NCBI GenBank assembly: GCA_029339505.1
Contig: JAQISU010000033.1
Coordinates: 744,001-808,000 of the forward strand
DNA length: 64,000 nucleotides
Direction of reading: 5' to 3'
Source of the DNA: Unio delphinus
Lineage: Eukaryota > Mollusca > Bivalvia > Unionida > Unionidae
Shown here: positions 27,901-38,240 of the stretch, one piece after another
How positions within the stretch are numbered: position 1 is the stretch's first letter
Layout of the letters: every line of letters starts with the position of its first letter
Program-made: the position numbers and the translations under genes
The notes under the pieces: model-generated
What the model was told of the DNA's origin: nothing
Seen by the model: only the letters and a program-made list of their open reading frames with translations
Database searches by the model: none

Positions 27901-28040
27901 GAAACGTGTAAGAAAAGACCACGTGACAGCAACCACAGCAACTCAGGCTTCCCAGCATGTCTGCATAAACTGCAAGAGGGACTGCCACTCGCGCATAGGC
28001 CTCCACAACCACAAAAGACGATGCCAACAACCCAGAGACA
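24910..28040 (+). pseudogene. LINE ORF2 pseudogene: APE endonuclease, reverse transcriptase, C-terminal Cys/His motif
   Basis: Endonuclease: ALRFASWNVRTMC, LQETRL, HGVGFVIKN, LLGDFNARVG and SDHAIV, the expected Asn, Glu, Asp/Asn and Asp-His residues in order (24940-25700). RT: ATIVTLYKNKGDRGDCNNYRG, CGFRAG, FIDLTKAFDLVSRKG (motif A), SGVKQGCVLAPALF (B), LFADDAD (C, catalytic Asp pair intact near 27141) and FGLTISLEKTK (D). C-terminus: VCINCKRDCHSRIGL followed by HNHKRRC. Disabling lesions are in-frame stops at 25369, 25375, 25987, 26373, 26509, 26685 and 27641. Frameshifts lie near 26030, 27190, 27620 and 27840, with a small deletion near 27690 (RWLGHV lost). It cannot encode a working protein. 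Confidence 0.92.
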
Positions 28041-28100
28041 GATGACACCCCAATGGCGCTATCTGCATGGTCTCCCGAGACTAAGGCGCCAATGATAATC

Positions 28101-28438
28101 CAATTCCCTCCAGTCCGTCTAACTTCTGCCTCCGTTCTTCCTTTTTCTTTGTCTCCCAGAGACTTTTATATGAGAAACTAGTGTACCATTACTATAAAAG
28201 ATTGATTACAGACATCTCATTCCAAAATACTAGACAGTTCTATAGAAATTACATTGATGTTTTAGTAACCTGTGCTTGGTTTTTATGCTTTTAACACAAG
28301 TGATTACCATTTACTCAATGCCAAACTTTAGTACATCACCTAAACAAACTACTGCAGTGAAACAAATATTGAAATTAAGCCCACCGGCACCCCCATGTAT
28401 GTTTCCTATTCCATTTCTTTTAAAATTAGGGTAGCTAG

Positions 28439-28440
<2 letters not shown>
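28101..28440. other. Intergenic; short stretch resembling LTR family 2
   Basis: At 28125-28165 the run ccgttcttcctttttctttgtctcccagaga resembles 61927-61980 of the LTR family 2 fragment. It is too short and simple to call. Nothing else was seen. Confidence 0.35.

Positions 28441-28475
<35 letters not shown>
28441..28475. repeat. (AC)n microsatellite
   Basis: About 17 AC units. Confidence 0.95.
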
Positions 28476-28479
<4 letters not shown>

Positions 28480-28869
28480 TATACTGAATAGTATATATAA
28501 TGTACGAAGTACAATACAAAACTGGCTCAGATATACATATCAAATTCAGGAATGCAGGGGTCATGCTACCAGGCGAAGAGACTTTGCCCTCTTGATTTTT
28601 TTAGACGTAAAATTACTGGTTTTACTTTATACCTTCCTTCATGTACCCATTAAGTTCTGGCAGTGTTGTATCCCAAAGCGAAATGTATTTATGCAGTGTT
28701 GATACCAACTAGCCTATGCAGACAAACAAACTCTTACACATTCACAGGGGTGTTTTATTGCTAACTGACCTTTAACCCTGTTTGCAGTAATATATCACTG
28801 CTGAATTCGTGAAATTAGGCCTACTGTACAGTGATGAAAATATACGAAATTATGTTTCAAAATTGTAAA
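28476..28869. other. Intergenic, nothing recognised
   Basis: A 75-codon frame at 28475-28702 (+) lacks any motif. Confidence 0.45.
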
Positions 28870-29193
28870 AGTGTGTGTGATTTGGATTTTAACATACCTT
28901 GAACAATTTTTCAGTCATATTTTTGTTATGATGTTTGCAGTGTGGCAGTTTATAGTGATGTCTATCACTGAGGCATCATGCCGCAGACATGTAGCACGAC
29001 ATCATACCCAGTTACATTATCCTGACAGTAGGACGACCAGTCCATACACTAACCTCTTAATGCTGAGCACCAAATGAGGCAGCTGTTAATACCATTTTTA
29101 TGTCTTTGGTATGACTTTGCCAGGGATCAAGGCCTCCACAACCTCTTGCATCTGAGGTGGATGCTCTTACCACTAGGCCACTGGAATGGTCAA
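28870..29193 (-). mobile_element. SINE family 1 copy
   Basis: On the minus strand the head starts near 29193 (attccagtggcctagtggtaagag, box B degraded). The conserved body and the tail follow, ending in tccaaatcacacacac. It is moderately diverged; the A-rich changes in the head would impair an internal promoter. Confidence 0.88.
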
Positions 29194-29583
29194 CACCAGT
29201 ATGTAAATAGTAATTTGTTGTTAACAAATATAATCGGGGAAGATCATTTCTAATTTATTCCTTTTTTTTTAAAAAAACCCCAGAAGAACAGCATCATTTT
29301 CTTTATAAAATCAGTTTGAAACTGAATGTGAACCTGTAATGGCAGACATCGCTGCACCTGTGATAAACCACTTCATTACATTGTATTCTGAAAAAATTGG
29401 GCAAATAAAATCGGGCAAATATATAATGTAATTAAAACAAAGTCTAAATATTTTGTGCTAGAAGATTTAGCCTAAATATTTAATATTGTAGTCAGAAAAA
29501 AGGAACAATATTATGTTGTGGAATTCGAAACAATGTTGTTAAGCTAAATGCTGTTTTCTGATGTAATTCATTTTCATGAAAAA
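29194..29583. other. Intergenic, nothing recognised
   Basis: AT-rich, no feature. Confidence 0.5.
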
Positions 29584-29611
29584 ACATACATACATACATA
29601 CATACATACAT

Positions 29612-29664
<53 letters not shown>

Positions 29665-29816
29665 TACATACATACATACATACATACATACATACATACA
29701 TACATACATACATACACACATAAGTACGTACGTACGTGCGTGCGTGCGTGCGTGCGTGCATGCATGCATGCATGCATACATACATACATACATACATACA
29801 TACATACATACATACA

Positions 29817-29846
<30 letters not shown>
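29584..29846. repeat. Tetranucleotide array cycling CATA-CACA-CATA-CGTA-CGTG-CATG-CATA
   Basis: Uniform blocks change by one base at a time: CATA (29584-29627), CA (to about 29660), CATA (to 29714), then GTAC, GTGC, ATGC and again CATA to 29846. All six frames remain open for 100 codons or more for this reason only. Confidence 0.97.
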
Positions 29847-29848
<2 letters not shown>

Positions 29849-30376
29849 GTAGTGAAGCAAAAGCTCTTTTAAGCAATGGATATCGTTGCTATCAGTATTT
29901 AGGCAAATAATAAAACCATAAATATGCAGTCCTAATATTGGATGTTTGTAATAAATCTACAAAGTGTGTAGTTAAATAAAGATGCATTAACATGACACAA
30001 CACATGTTCTTTGATGGGTTTTGTTGTTAAAAAGTGTCCAGTTCAGTTACATATCAATTTTAATGCTTCAGTGCATTGTCTATTGATAGGTACAGTAATG
30101 TTTAGCGGGAGCAATGAATCAGGATGAAGAGTATGGATTTAAGTCATTTGCTCCAATGTACATTTTTTTCTTCTTCAAAGTATGCTAGAAATCTTTCTGA
30201 CTGCAATTTTACACAAAACATTTAGAAAATAAAATTATTAAAAGGTACTTTATTATGCAATAATATCGACTTGCAATTACATGATTTTAATCTTGTTACT
30301 CCTATAAGATTAAATGAATTACAATGTATAGTTTCTGCTGTGCTTTTTTTTCCATACATCATATGGCCAAAATACA
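29847..30376. other. Intergenic, nothing recognised
   Basis: AT-rich; no coding or repeat signal. Confidence 0.5.
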
Positions 30377-30464
30377 CTGCATTTACCTCAGCCTAAACAT
30401 ACATATAAGACAAGTATAAACTGCATTTACCTCAGCCTAAACATACATATAAGACAAGTATAAA
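30377..30464. repeat. Perfect direct duplication, 44 bp x 2
   Basis: The 44-base unit beginning ctgcatttacctcagcc occurs at 30377-30420 and again at 30421-30464 without a difference visible by eye, so it is recent. Confidence 0.92.
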
Positions 30465-30830
30465 CGCAATGGGTATGAAAAATTAGAAAAGGTCTTACAT
30501 CTTTTTGTTCAAATGTATGTTTTTTAAAACCTTTAAGAACATAATCAACAGTTGTCTGAAGATAAACTGCTACTTGGAAATCAAACATGCTGGACTTTGG
30601 CTCATGGTAGGTACTTCAAGAAAGACTTAGTCAAAGTCTATATGGGTCCATGGTAGGGATCATTTGTTACCATACAATCACTGGAATAGTCTCTCCATAA
30701 CAATTTGATATCAATAGGTGTTACCTGACTAGAAGGCCTAAATCATTTTAACTGAAAATCAGATTTCTGTTTAGTAACAAGCTCTTCTGTAGGTGGTAGT
30801 GGTATTGGAGCAAGTACATCAGATAATCAC
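30465..30830. other. Intergenic or intronic, nothing recognised
   Basis: If the exon-like block at 30831-30992 is real, this would be its 3' flank or an intron. Confidence 0.4.
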
Positions 30831-30992
30831 CTAGGATCATTTATGTCCAAAACAATTGGCTGGTTCATGGCAACTCTATCATCTAACCTCATTTTGAATA
30901 TTTTTATAATCTGGAGTATACATGTACTGTTGATCAGCTTTCTTTGGGTTTGCAGACCATCTCTCACTTTTTTGTTGAATGATCTTTGATAT
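30831..30992 (-). pseudogene. Exon-like block, probably frameshifted, downstream of the 33-kb gene
   Basis: On the minus strand there is an acceptor (tttcttgtcag) before 30992 and a donor (CCTAG|gtgatt) after 30831, 162 bases apart. Two different frames each look coding in turn. One begins ISKIIQQKSERWSANPKKAD and ends at a TGA near the middle. The other continues MRLDDRVAMNQPIVLDINDP to the donor. A single-base indel would join them, which suggests a decaying exon. KSERW...YTPDY is reminiscent of uncharacterised mollusc proteins I recall, but that is memory only. Confidence 0.4.
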
Positions 30993-31325
30993 CTGACAAG
31001 AAAATGCAAACATTTCACTGACAATGTCATTTTATATTCTTTAAATCTCAAAAGTCCAAATAAAAACTGTATAAAATTACATGTAACAAATCATTATGTT
31101 ACAGATGAAAACGGAAATACAGCAAACCTGTATCTTACCTATATATCATAAAAATGTTTGGATTATTTACAGAATTTTCTAATTACATTAGACTAATTCT
31201 AACCAAAATTGGTTTATGAAATTTATTTTAAAACATTTCTTCTGTAAAAGATTAAATTGTACCACAAACATGGTTTATCAACTTTCAGGTAAAGCATTCA
31301 TATTTTAACAAAAATGAATTATTAC

Positions 31326-31513
31326 CTTAACAAACAAGAATAAAGTTTATTTCCTTATTTCCTCCATCTGTGTTTACAACCACATCTCTGTCAATATGAT
31401 TGTTATGATCAAGAGCTTCCAACAGATTCCTGTTATATGAATGTCTTTTGCAGGCATACAATAAAATCAAACTTCTGGAAATTCTCCAGTTCTGCTGTAC
31501 TTCTGCTGTACTT
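31326..31513 (-). CDS. Candidate exon containing NLLEALDHNNH, same strand as the 33-kb gene
   Basis: On the minus strand an acceptor (actttgtttcag) precedes 31513 and a consensus donor (TTAAG|gtaata) follows 31326. One frame stays open until a TAA one base before the donor. It includes CKRHSYNRNLLEALDHNNH and DVVVNTDGGNK. The Asp-His-rich block looks protein-like. A small duplication (gaagtacagca x2) lies just inside the acceptor. It may belong to a longer transcript with 30831-30992. The stop before the donor means it is either a terminal exon or damaged. Confidence 0.38.
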
Positions 31514-32596
31514 CTGAAACAAAGTAAAATGACTAAATAAATTGATTCAGATGCAAATTTGTTTTGATGAAAATGCCAATGTACAGTAGCATTATACAGG
31601 CAGAGAATAATCAACTCATTCCACCCCTACAATTTTTTCCCTTGTCACCTGAAATGGGGGTTAGGGAATGTATTTGTGGGCTAATTTTGAATACATCGAA
31701 ATACATCTGCTTCCAAGAATTTTTTGCTTAGATATATGCCAAGGTGTGCTAGAAACATCATAAGGCATCTGCATAAGGGTAAAAGTTGGAGTTTTTCTTC
31801 TTCTGACCCATCATTTTCCTCCTGGCCACTTTTTACTCCCAATCCCCAATTTATCCTACTTTTGCAAATGTTCACCTGTCTGTGTATAGCTCAGACCGGT
31901 GTGAATAAGATTGCAAGCAAAAAAGTAAATACTCCAGAAACAAAATCTGATTCCAACAATGGGCATGTCTACAAAAATCGGGTAAAGCTTGACCCCTCCA
32001 TCCCTGTACACATGCATACTTTTTTTTTTACACACACCCCATCTGCGTACATGTGATTACCCTCCCCATTCTGTAGAACAGCCTATATTTAATCCACACA
32101 GAAAAGATCAAGGATTAATAATATTATGTATTTAATATAACAGATAGTCCACCAATGTTGAATGTCTGGCTCCATCAAGAAATAAGCTGCATAACTTTAA
32201 AATGTTTGTCTATTGTCCACTAAAACTCAAACACCAACTGAACCCAGTCAAGCAGGCTACATATTTGACAAATTACTATCAAGGTATATGTGTACATACA
32301 TTATCAGTAGACCACCCACCCCCATACACAAGCATATTCATTTGGGTAAACCCCCTTGCCCTCTCCATGCGTACTAAATGGACAAACCATGACTATGGCC
32401 TTAGTGTGGTTTGTATTTATAATACAATGTATTAATTTTCTTACAATGATAACCAGTATGTCTTCATTTTTTCAATTATGCATCAATACTATATTTAAGA
32501 TATATTGTAATTATACATTTTTAACTTGTGTTCATACACAGCAAAGAAAGCTTTTGTGGGAGCAGCTTTCTGGTTCATCCACAAATACCAATACAA
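31514..32596. other. Intergenic or intronic, nothing recognised
   Basis: Open frames of 64-117 codons occur on both strands (31681-32056, 32202-32709), but none has splice sites and a motif together. T/C-rich runs occur near 32020. Confidence 0.4.
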
Positions 32597-32994
<398 letters not shown>

Positions 32995-33050
<56 letters not shown>

Positions 33051-33112
33051 TTATTTAAAGGGGTGACTCATTTAGTCAAAGACTATTCTCCCTTGAGGCC
33101 CTTTAACTAAAA
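32995..33112 (-). mobile_element. LINE 3' end with (ATT)n tail, severely truncated
   Basis: On the minus strand, ttaaagggcctcaagggaga and gactaaatgagtcaccccttt lead into aaataaattattatt and about 18 ATT units (32995-33050). A short 3' UTR ending in AAATAAATTATT plus a trinucleotide tail is typical of CR1/L2-type LINEs. Only about 60 bases of the UTR remain. Confidence 0.45.
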
Positions 33113-33344
33113 TACAAACAGCATGATCAGAAACATATCAATAACGAAAAAAGACATATGCCAACAAACATTTTACAACAAATATATTATTCTAAATAAA
33201 ACAAACCATATTTGAACAAAATGTACAATCTTTACCAACTTCAAAATATTAAACTAATATAGAATGATACATTTCCAGGTAATACATAAATTCCTTAGAT
33301 GTGCATGTACCAAAATATTTGTAAACAAGTAAATATACATAAAA
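33113..33344. other. AT-rich 3' flank of the three-exon gene
   Basis: No coding potential. It lies just beyond the polyadenylation-like signal. Confidence 0.45.
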
Positions 33345-33350
33345 TTTAAT
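33345..33350 (-). promoter_or_regulatory. Candidate polyadenylation signal ATTAAA
   Basis: On the minus strand ATTAAA lies about 35 bases after the stop codon of the three-exon gene. It is one of the two common animal hexamers; AT-rich sequence gives many chance matches. Confidence 0.35.
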
Positions 33351-33383
33351 AAAATGTAGCAATACTAACACAGATGCCATATC

Positions 33384-34581
33384 TCATTCTGATGTGGTTA
33401 TATCAGACACAGCAGGAATTTGTATCCTATGAATTGTTGGCCCAGGTGTAGAAGTTGTGGTCATGTCTTCTTTGACATTCCTCTCTGTTTCTGATGTTTT
33501 CCTTGCACTGCCATTAAATTCATAACTAATATAGCAAGGGAAAATAAATGTTTCATTAGGCACAATAATTATATATACTTTACAAATAATAGTATGCATA
33601 AAATATACTTAACTGTATTGCGTTACTTTCATTTACAGGCATCACCATTTACATGGGGGTTTCAACGATATTGTTGCAGGGCTGTGACATTTTATTTCAA
33701 GCTAAATGGAATAATGCCAGTTTATATAAAATATGTTATTTTAAGAGTTTTGATAATATATTAACAATACAGAAATAAAATAGCGATATAAAAACTTTCA
33801 TTGTTCATTGCAAAATTGAGACTCACCTATCCAGCAAGAATTTCGCGACCTCTGGATTAGTTTTCAGACTCAAAGTGGACTTCATTTTATTCCATCGTTC
33901 ATGCTGGTCACTAATACATATGCCATAATTTGCCCAGAGAGCTTTTTTCCCCCTCCTTTCAGAATCTGTAAGTTTTAACTTTTGATTTACGCCATTAGCT
34001 TAGAGGTTAAATGAATACAGGCGTGGCAAATAGCGAATTTTTGTATGCCAGACAATAATGAAAAATCGCGTATTTTATCCAAAAAAATTTCGATACTAGC
34101 CTGATTTCGGCCTCAGTAACAGCCTGAATCGTAATTTTTCATCTTAATAAGTAATCACGAACTGAAAAAAAGAAATATATAATTTCATTCGTTTTTACTT
34201 AGGTAGTATGCCTTTAACTACGTTTGCTGATTAGCAATTTATTGACATAGACATAGAAAAATGAATTCTTAGCATACACGAAAACCTAATTTAAAAATGT
34301 TTATCTATCCTCGCAACAAATGGAATGCATGCAATTCCTACAATACACGATTTTATCTTTTTTTTTTTTTTTGCATCTAAACGAGGTTTTAAATTCGTAT
34401 AACCCACGAGTTATATAGCATTCGAGCAAAGGCATGCAAACCCTTAGCTTACGAAATGACAGAATAACTGATGTATGAATTTGAAACGAACTAATTTAAT
34501 TTTTTTCTTTGCCAAACTCTTTTTAATGCGTACATATGTACCTTCCCGAGCTATCGTTCGCTTATCATCAGATAATTCCAT
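33384..34581 (-). CDS. Three-exon gene, 106-residue protein of unknown function
   Basis: Exon 1 is 34542-34581, exon 2 is 33827-33965 and exon 3 is 33384-33525, all on the minus strand. Introns are 576 and 301 bases. Junctions are GGGAAG|gtacat...ttacag|ATTCTG and GGATAG|gtgagt...tattag|TTATGA, both GT-AG. Phases 1 and 2 match exactly, and the frame runs 318 nt plus TGA. The start has purine -3 and G +4. Residues 1-13 are acidic/basic (MELSDDKRTIARE). Residues 15-59 form a basic block with ALWANYGICISDQHERWNKM and LKTNPEVAKFLLD. The tail is Ser/Thr-rich and ends TTSE. There is no signal peptide or membrane segment. Similar 'RW..L....LK...E.A.FLLD' blocks occur in large families of uncharacterised mollusc proteins (from memory). 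The short length may mean an alternative or truncated isoform. Confidence 0.68.
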
Positions 34582-34605
34582 GTCTCTTATCTGGTTTCGG
34601 GTCTC

Positions 34606-34617
34606 TCAAATGTCCAT
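34606..34617 (-). promoter_or_regulatory. Minimal upstream ORF (ATG-GAC-ATT-TGA)
   Basis: A four-codon frame ends 24 bases before the main ATG of the three-exon gene, if the transcript starts upstream of it. An AT-rich ttaaataaacc lies about 50 bases upstream of the main ATG. Whether either is used is unknown. Confidence 0.3.
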
Positions 34618-35327
34618 ACCCTTGTCACTTTGACGGTTTATTTAACGAGAAAGGTGCATTTTAATGATCTCGGAGTCTGCTTCCCCTTTGGACTGAAATC
34701 TCGGACTGGCTAATATTGCGATGGAGATTACTTTAAAATTTCGAATTCCATCTTGGCAGACTCGTGTAGGTTATGCCAGTCATGATTACTTTCTTAAACC
34801 GCCAGATATGTTAACATTTCCATTAAGTTCAGAATACTCCTCTTTTTATGTCCACCTTTATTAATAATTTATCCTGGAAAATATCATTTTTATGACACCT
34901 GTTTCAAATGGACCAAGGTTGCCGAAAAAACACTTGATTTGGTTTTTGTCTCGACTCTGTCATTCCCTACACTTAACCATATACTGATATATCTGTCGGA
35001 CAGTTTTCAAACAGACTATAATGAAAAGTCAATTCATGCCCGAAAATGTGCAGATCTCATCCCTCGCAGTCCAAAATATGATACAAATTTAGTCCATACA
35101 TCTACTTAATGTTTACGTATCACGCTGAGCACGATATAATGTATTGTGAAATTATCTCCTAAAGAGTTTGCACCGTTACAATGTAGACATTCCAAAAAAT
35201 TTATCTAATTCAGCTAGGAAGTAGCTCTTGTCGCAACACAGCGGGAGACGTAGACTTAATACAAATATATTGCAATGAAAGAGGACGGATGAAATAGAGA
35301 AGTCTTTGTAGGCTGCAGCACAAGGGA
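34618..35327. other. Upstream flank of the three-exon gene, nothing further recognised
   Basis: No CpG-dense block and no convincing additional exon. The promoter, if present, is not identifiable by eye. Confidence 0.4.
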
Positions 35328-35330
35328 TAA

Positions 35331-35978
35331 GGTGGCAGGGTCCAGTTTGGTAAATTGGCCCCTGGCAAATTTCTTAACTTAAGGGTATGGTGTGAGTTTT
35401 TGAGCTACTATTGTGTAATAATTAAAGATATGGATAAATTTGTGAACTAGGTGTTTCAGTCATGTGTTGTTCTTGAAATTGATGTCAGACATGTACACTT
35501 TCCATAGTTACTCTGCAGTATGTTGATTGTGAAATACCAATAGTTGGCTAGGAAGAAGAGCTAGCCTCCCATAGCAGTAGACACGTGGGTTCAAGGCAAG
35601 TAGAATATCTCAAAAACGGCATGGATGACAACTATTATGAATTGCATCAAGCTATTTAGTAGACAATGTTTTTCAAAATTTTCATCTAGGAAAAGGCCTT
35701 GCGTTTGCACTGTGAGCACCACATGCTGTCAAAAATGGCCTTCGGATGTGAAAAATGCATGTATAAAATAGGGGTTGGGGTACATAAATATTTTATTCTA
35801 AGAACTTCAGTAGACTTGTCAGGTCATGTGTGTGATATGATTATGTTGCACTACATAATACCTATCCAGAAATATGTACCTTTTTGACCTCACTCACGTA
35901 TTATATTTTTAATGAATTTTTATATTAGGCAGGTGCATGCGACATTAAATTTGTACATAAAAACTGGACCCTGCCCCC
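35331..35978 (+). mobile_element. Harbinger-like MITE, 648 bp
   Basis: Terminal inverted repeats are GGTGGCAGGGTCCAGTTT at the left and the complement of GGGGGCAGGGTCCAGTTTTT at the right. They are flanked by the 3-bp duplication TAA (35328-35330; 35979-35981). The TWA-type 3-bp duplication with G-rich ends fits PIF/Harbinger. There is no transposase frame. A second copy lies inverted at 51164-52136. Confidence 0.85.
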
Positions 35979-35981
35979 TAA

Positions 35982-36239
35982 ATCAACCTCAGCCTACTAC
36001 CGGTGTTGGATGTGACGTGCCACGCAACCAAATTATCCGGTTATGCAGCCAAGTTATCAGGCTGGATATTTGAGTTAACAAATACTCTGGTTTATCGTGA
36101 AATTTGTCATATCTATATAAACGGAACTATTAATTACATTTGCTAAATATCTTCTGGTAATCATTTTATAGCAGAAGTGTACTCTTCAATTGTCTTGTAC
36201 AATTTCATCTTCTTTGTCTAACTGGTTAAATTGTAATAT
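35982..36239. other. Intergenic, nothing recognised
   Basis: No feature. Confidence 0.45.
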
Positions 36240-36425
36240 TTTTTAACGTGGACTTGTGTTGTTCTGTTGTGTTGTTCTGTTGTATATCTCTGCTCAGATT
36301 GACATTTATTCCATCCATTCATTTTATATTTTAATTATTCACTCGAGCCTGGCAAAAGCACTGAGGTCGATCAACCTCTAGATAATTATAACCATCACCA
36401 TATATTGTTGGGCAGAAAGTAAATT
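36240..36425 (+). mobile_element. LTR family 1 fragment (3' block), diverged
   Basis: It keeps tgttctgttgtatatctctgctcagatt, then tcgagcctggcaaaag and gaggtcgatcaacctctagata in the family order. A 14-bp local duplication (tgttgttctgttgt) lies at its start. No ends were recognised. Confidence 0.6.
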
Positions 36426-36429
36426 GCTG

Positions 36430-36744
36430 AATGCAATATTGTTCCAAATATAGATGTTTTGTGGCTGTAAGTCAAGGATTATTTGCAATAGTGTTGCTTT
36501 GTATTGACATTATTGGACGTAAAAAGAAATTGATAGATCAGAATTTTATTTCCAATGACGCAAAAGTCGTAAATTTTACTCGCTTTCATTCCTATACATG
36601 TAAAAAAAATTAATCTACATTTTCAACATCTACGTTAAATGGTCATTAATATTATTTAATATTTAACACTTGTAATGAATGAATTAAGTTCTTAGCCAGC
36701 TATATCCTGATAATTTGTCAACATTATGTGGTGTACAAGATATG

Positions 36745-36748
<4 letters not shown>
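36430..36748. other. Intergenic, nothing recognised
   Basis: A 60-codon frame (36431-36613 +) has no motif. Confidence 0.45.
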
Positions 36749-36817
<69 letters not shown>

Positions 36818-36818
36818 G
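36749..36818. repeat. (GA)n then G12 tract
   Basis: About 30 GA units followed by a run of about 12 G. Confidence 0.96.
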
Positions 36819-37485
36819 CTGCTTCAATCTGTGCAGATTGAATGTTCTAATACAACCGGCATGTTGTTTCATTGAATACTAGTATTAACAGAATGAGCGC
36901 TCTTGATTGTTTCGGACCAACATATCAACACAATAGGAAGTTAAAAATTCCTTCTCATAGAGCGCTAGTGTTCTTTCTAATGTATTATTATGAAAGGAAT
37001 GTTAATCAGATTTATGTATGACTTGTCATGGCGATGCATTCTAATTTGATAGACCATTTCGAACTCAAAGAAATATCTGCACATGTAAATAGCATACTAA
37101 AATACGCAAGCAATATCTGTTGTTATATTGGGTTGTAGACTGTTAGGAACACATTTTATAAAAACTGTTTACCTGCACAATTGTAACTTCTTGGCGTTGT
37201 AGTCTGTCGGCTGCTATCAACCATCTTATTGGACGAGGTTTTAGATGCACATACATTATATTTGCCAAGTACATCTGGTTATATTTGAAAAGACATGACC
37301 TGCATAGTGTTGTCTGATGGTGTGAGCATTGGCAAATAGATGGAAGGACCTATCAGGTAGAGAAAATACTCTACAGATGAATAAGACCCTTCTTTGAAAT
37401 AAAGTTGGATATTATTAGTTAGTCCGTCATTGAGCCGACCTCTAAGCGATTTACTACACCAATCATTTCAAACATCGCAGCATAT
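36819..37485. other. Intergenic, nothing recognised
   Basis: No feature. Confidence 0.5.
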
Positions 37486-37935
37486 CCAATCTTGGTGGAT
37501 ATGGTGGTGTACTGTACTAATACTACAGAGCGGCATTTCCAATCCTTGGTGGATATGGTGGTGTACAAGTACTGCATAGCGGCATTTCCCATCCTGGTGG
37601 ATATGGTGGTGTACTATTACTAAATAGCGGCATTTCCAATCCTGGTGGATATGGTGGTGTACTTGTACTACATAGCGGCATTTGCAATCATGTTTGATAT
37701 TGTGATGCACTAGTATTACAGAGCGACATTTCGAATCCTGTTGGATATGGTGGTGTACTAGTACTACATAGCGGCATTTCGAATACTGGTGGATATGGTG
37801 GTGTACTAGTACTAAATAGCGGCATTTCCAATCCTGGTGGATGTGGTGTACTAGTACTATATAGCGACATTTCCGGTTATGGTGGATATGGTGGTGTACT
37901 AGTACTAAATAGCGACATTTCCAGTCCTGGTGGAA
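37486..37935. repeat. 48-bp minisatellite, about 9 units
   Basis: The unit reads tggtggatatggtggtgtac, then tagtactacatagcggcatttccaatcc. Units differ by a few substitutions, a 3-base loss in one and a 6-base gain in another. Because all lengths are multiples of three, the minus strand is open for 177 codons (37468-38001) as repeats of DWKCRYLVLVHHHIHQ. Translation is not supported by anything else. Confidence 0.93.
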
Positions 37936-38046
37936 ATAATTTAGAGCTGTTATGTATTTACTTGAAACATTCTGACGGTATGTTTCACAGTATGGCCACA
38001 TTATCTGACTTCCATTATCTCACACATAAAACGTACACATTTTGGA

Positions 38047-38240
38047 TACCGCGGTAGACCAGTTGGTAGAGCGTCAGACTCGTTATCGAGCGGTCGTAGA
38101 TTCGCCACCGACTCTGGCCAGCCCTGTTTGACTGCGTCCATGTTCATTTAGGTAAGGCACTTACCTCCCATGTCGTAGGTTCGACATAGCCAATAATGTC
38201 TTAGAAGCGCTGTTAAAACCAACAACAAGAAAAATTTAAC
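38047..38240 (+). mobile_element. SINE family 3, single tRNA-derived copy
   Basis: Box A (tagaccagttggtagagcg) and a degraded box B (gtagattcgcc), 40 bases on, head a body that differs from families 1 and 2. It ends in a caacaacaag-type tail. No acceptor-stem pairing was found, so it is not a tRNA gene. Confidence 0.6.

Larger units (their letters stand above)
23990..28100 (+). mobile_element. Near full-length EN-RT LINE, about 4.1 kb
   Basis: The element is GC-richer than its surroundings and starts where the TA/G tract ends. Its layout is a roughly 900-bp 5' part with decayed open frames (24104-24694), then a single-ORF2 type region coding APE endonuclease, reverse transcriptase and a C-terminal Cys/His motif. 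It ends near the motif ggtctcccgagactaaggcg at about 28068. Clade assignment (RTE or Jockey-like) needs a phylogeny. Its relative is at 17515-19290 on the other strand. No target duplication was recognised. Confidence 0.88.

Noticed and set aside
29492..29910. Frames of 98-122 codons on both strands
   Set aside because: They are translations of the CATA/CACA array.
38047..38115. Possible functional tRNA gene
   Set aside because: Box A and B are present, but arms do not pair and a SINE-type body and tail follow. The same reasoning applies to 57370-57458 and the SINE heads.
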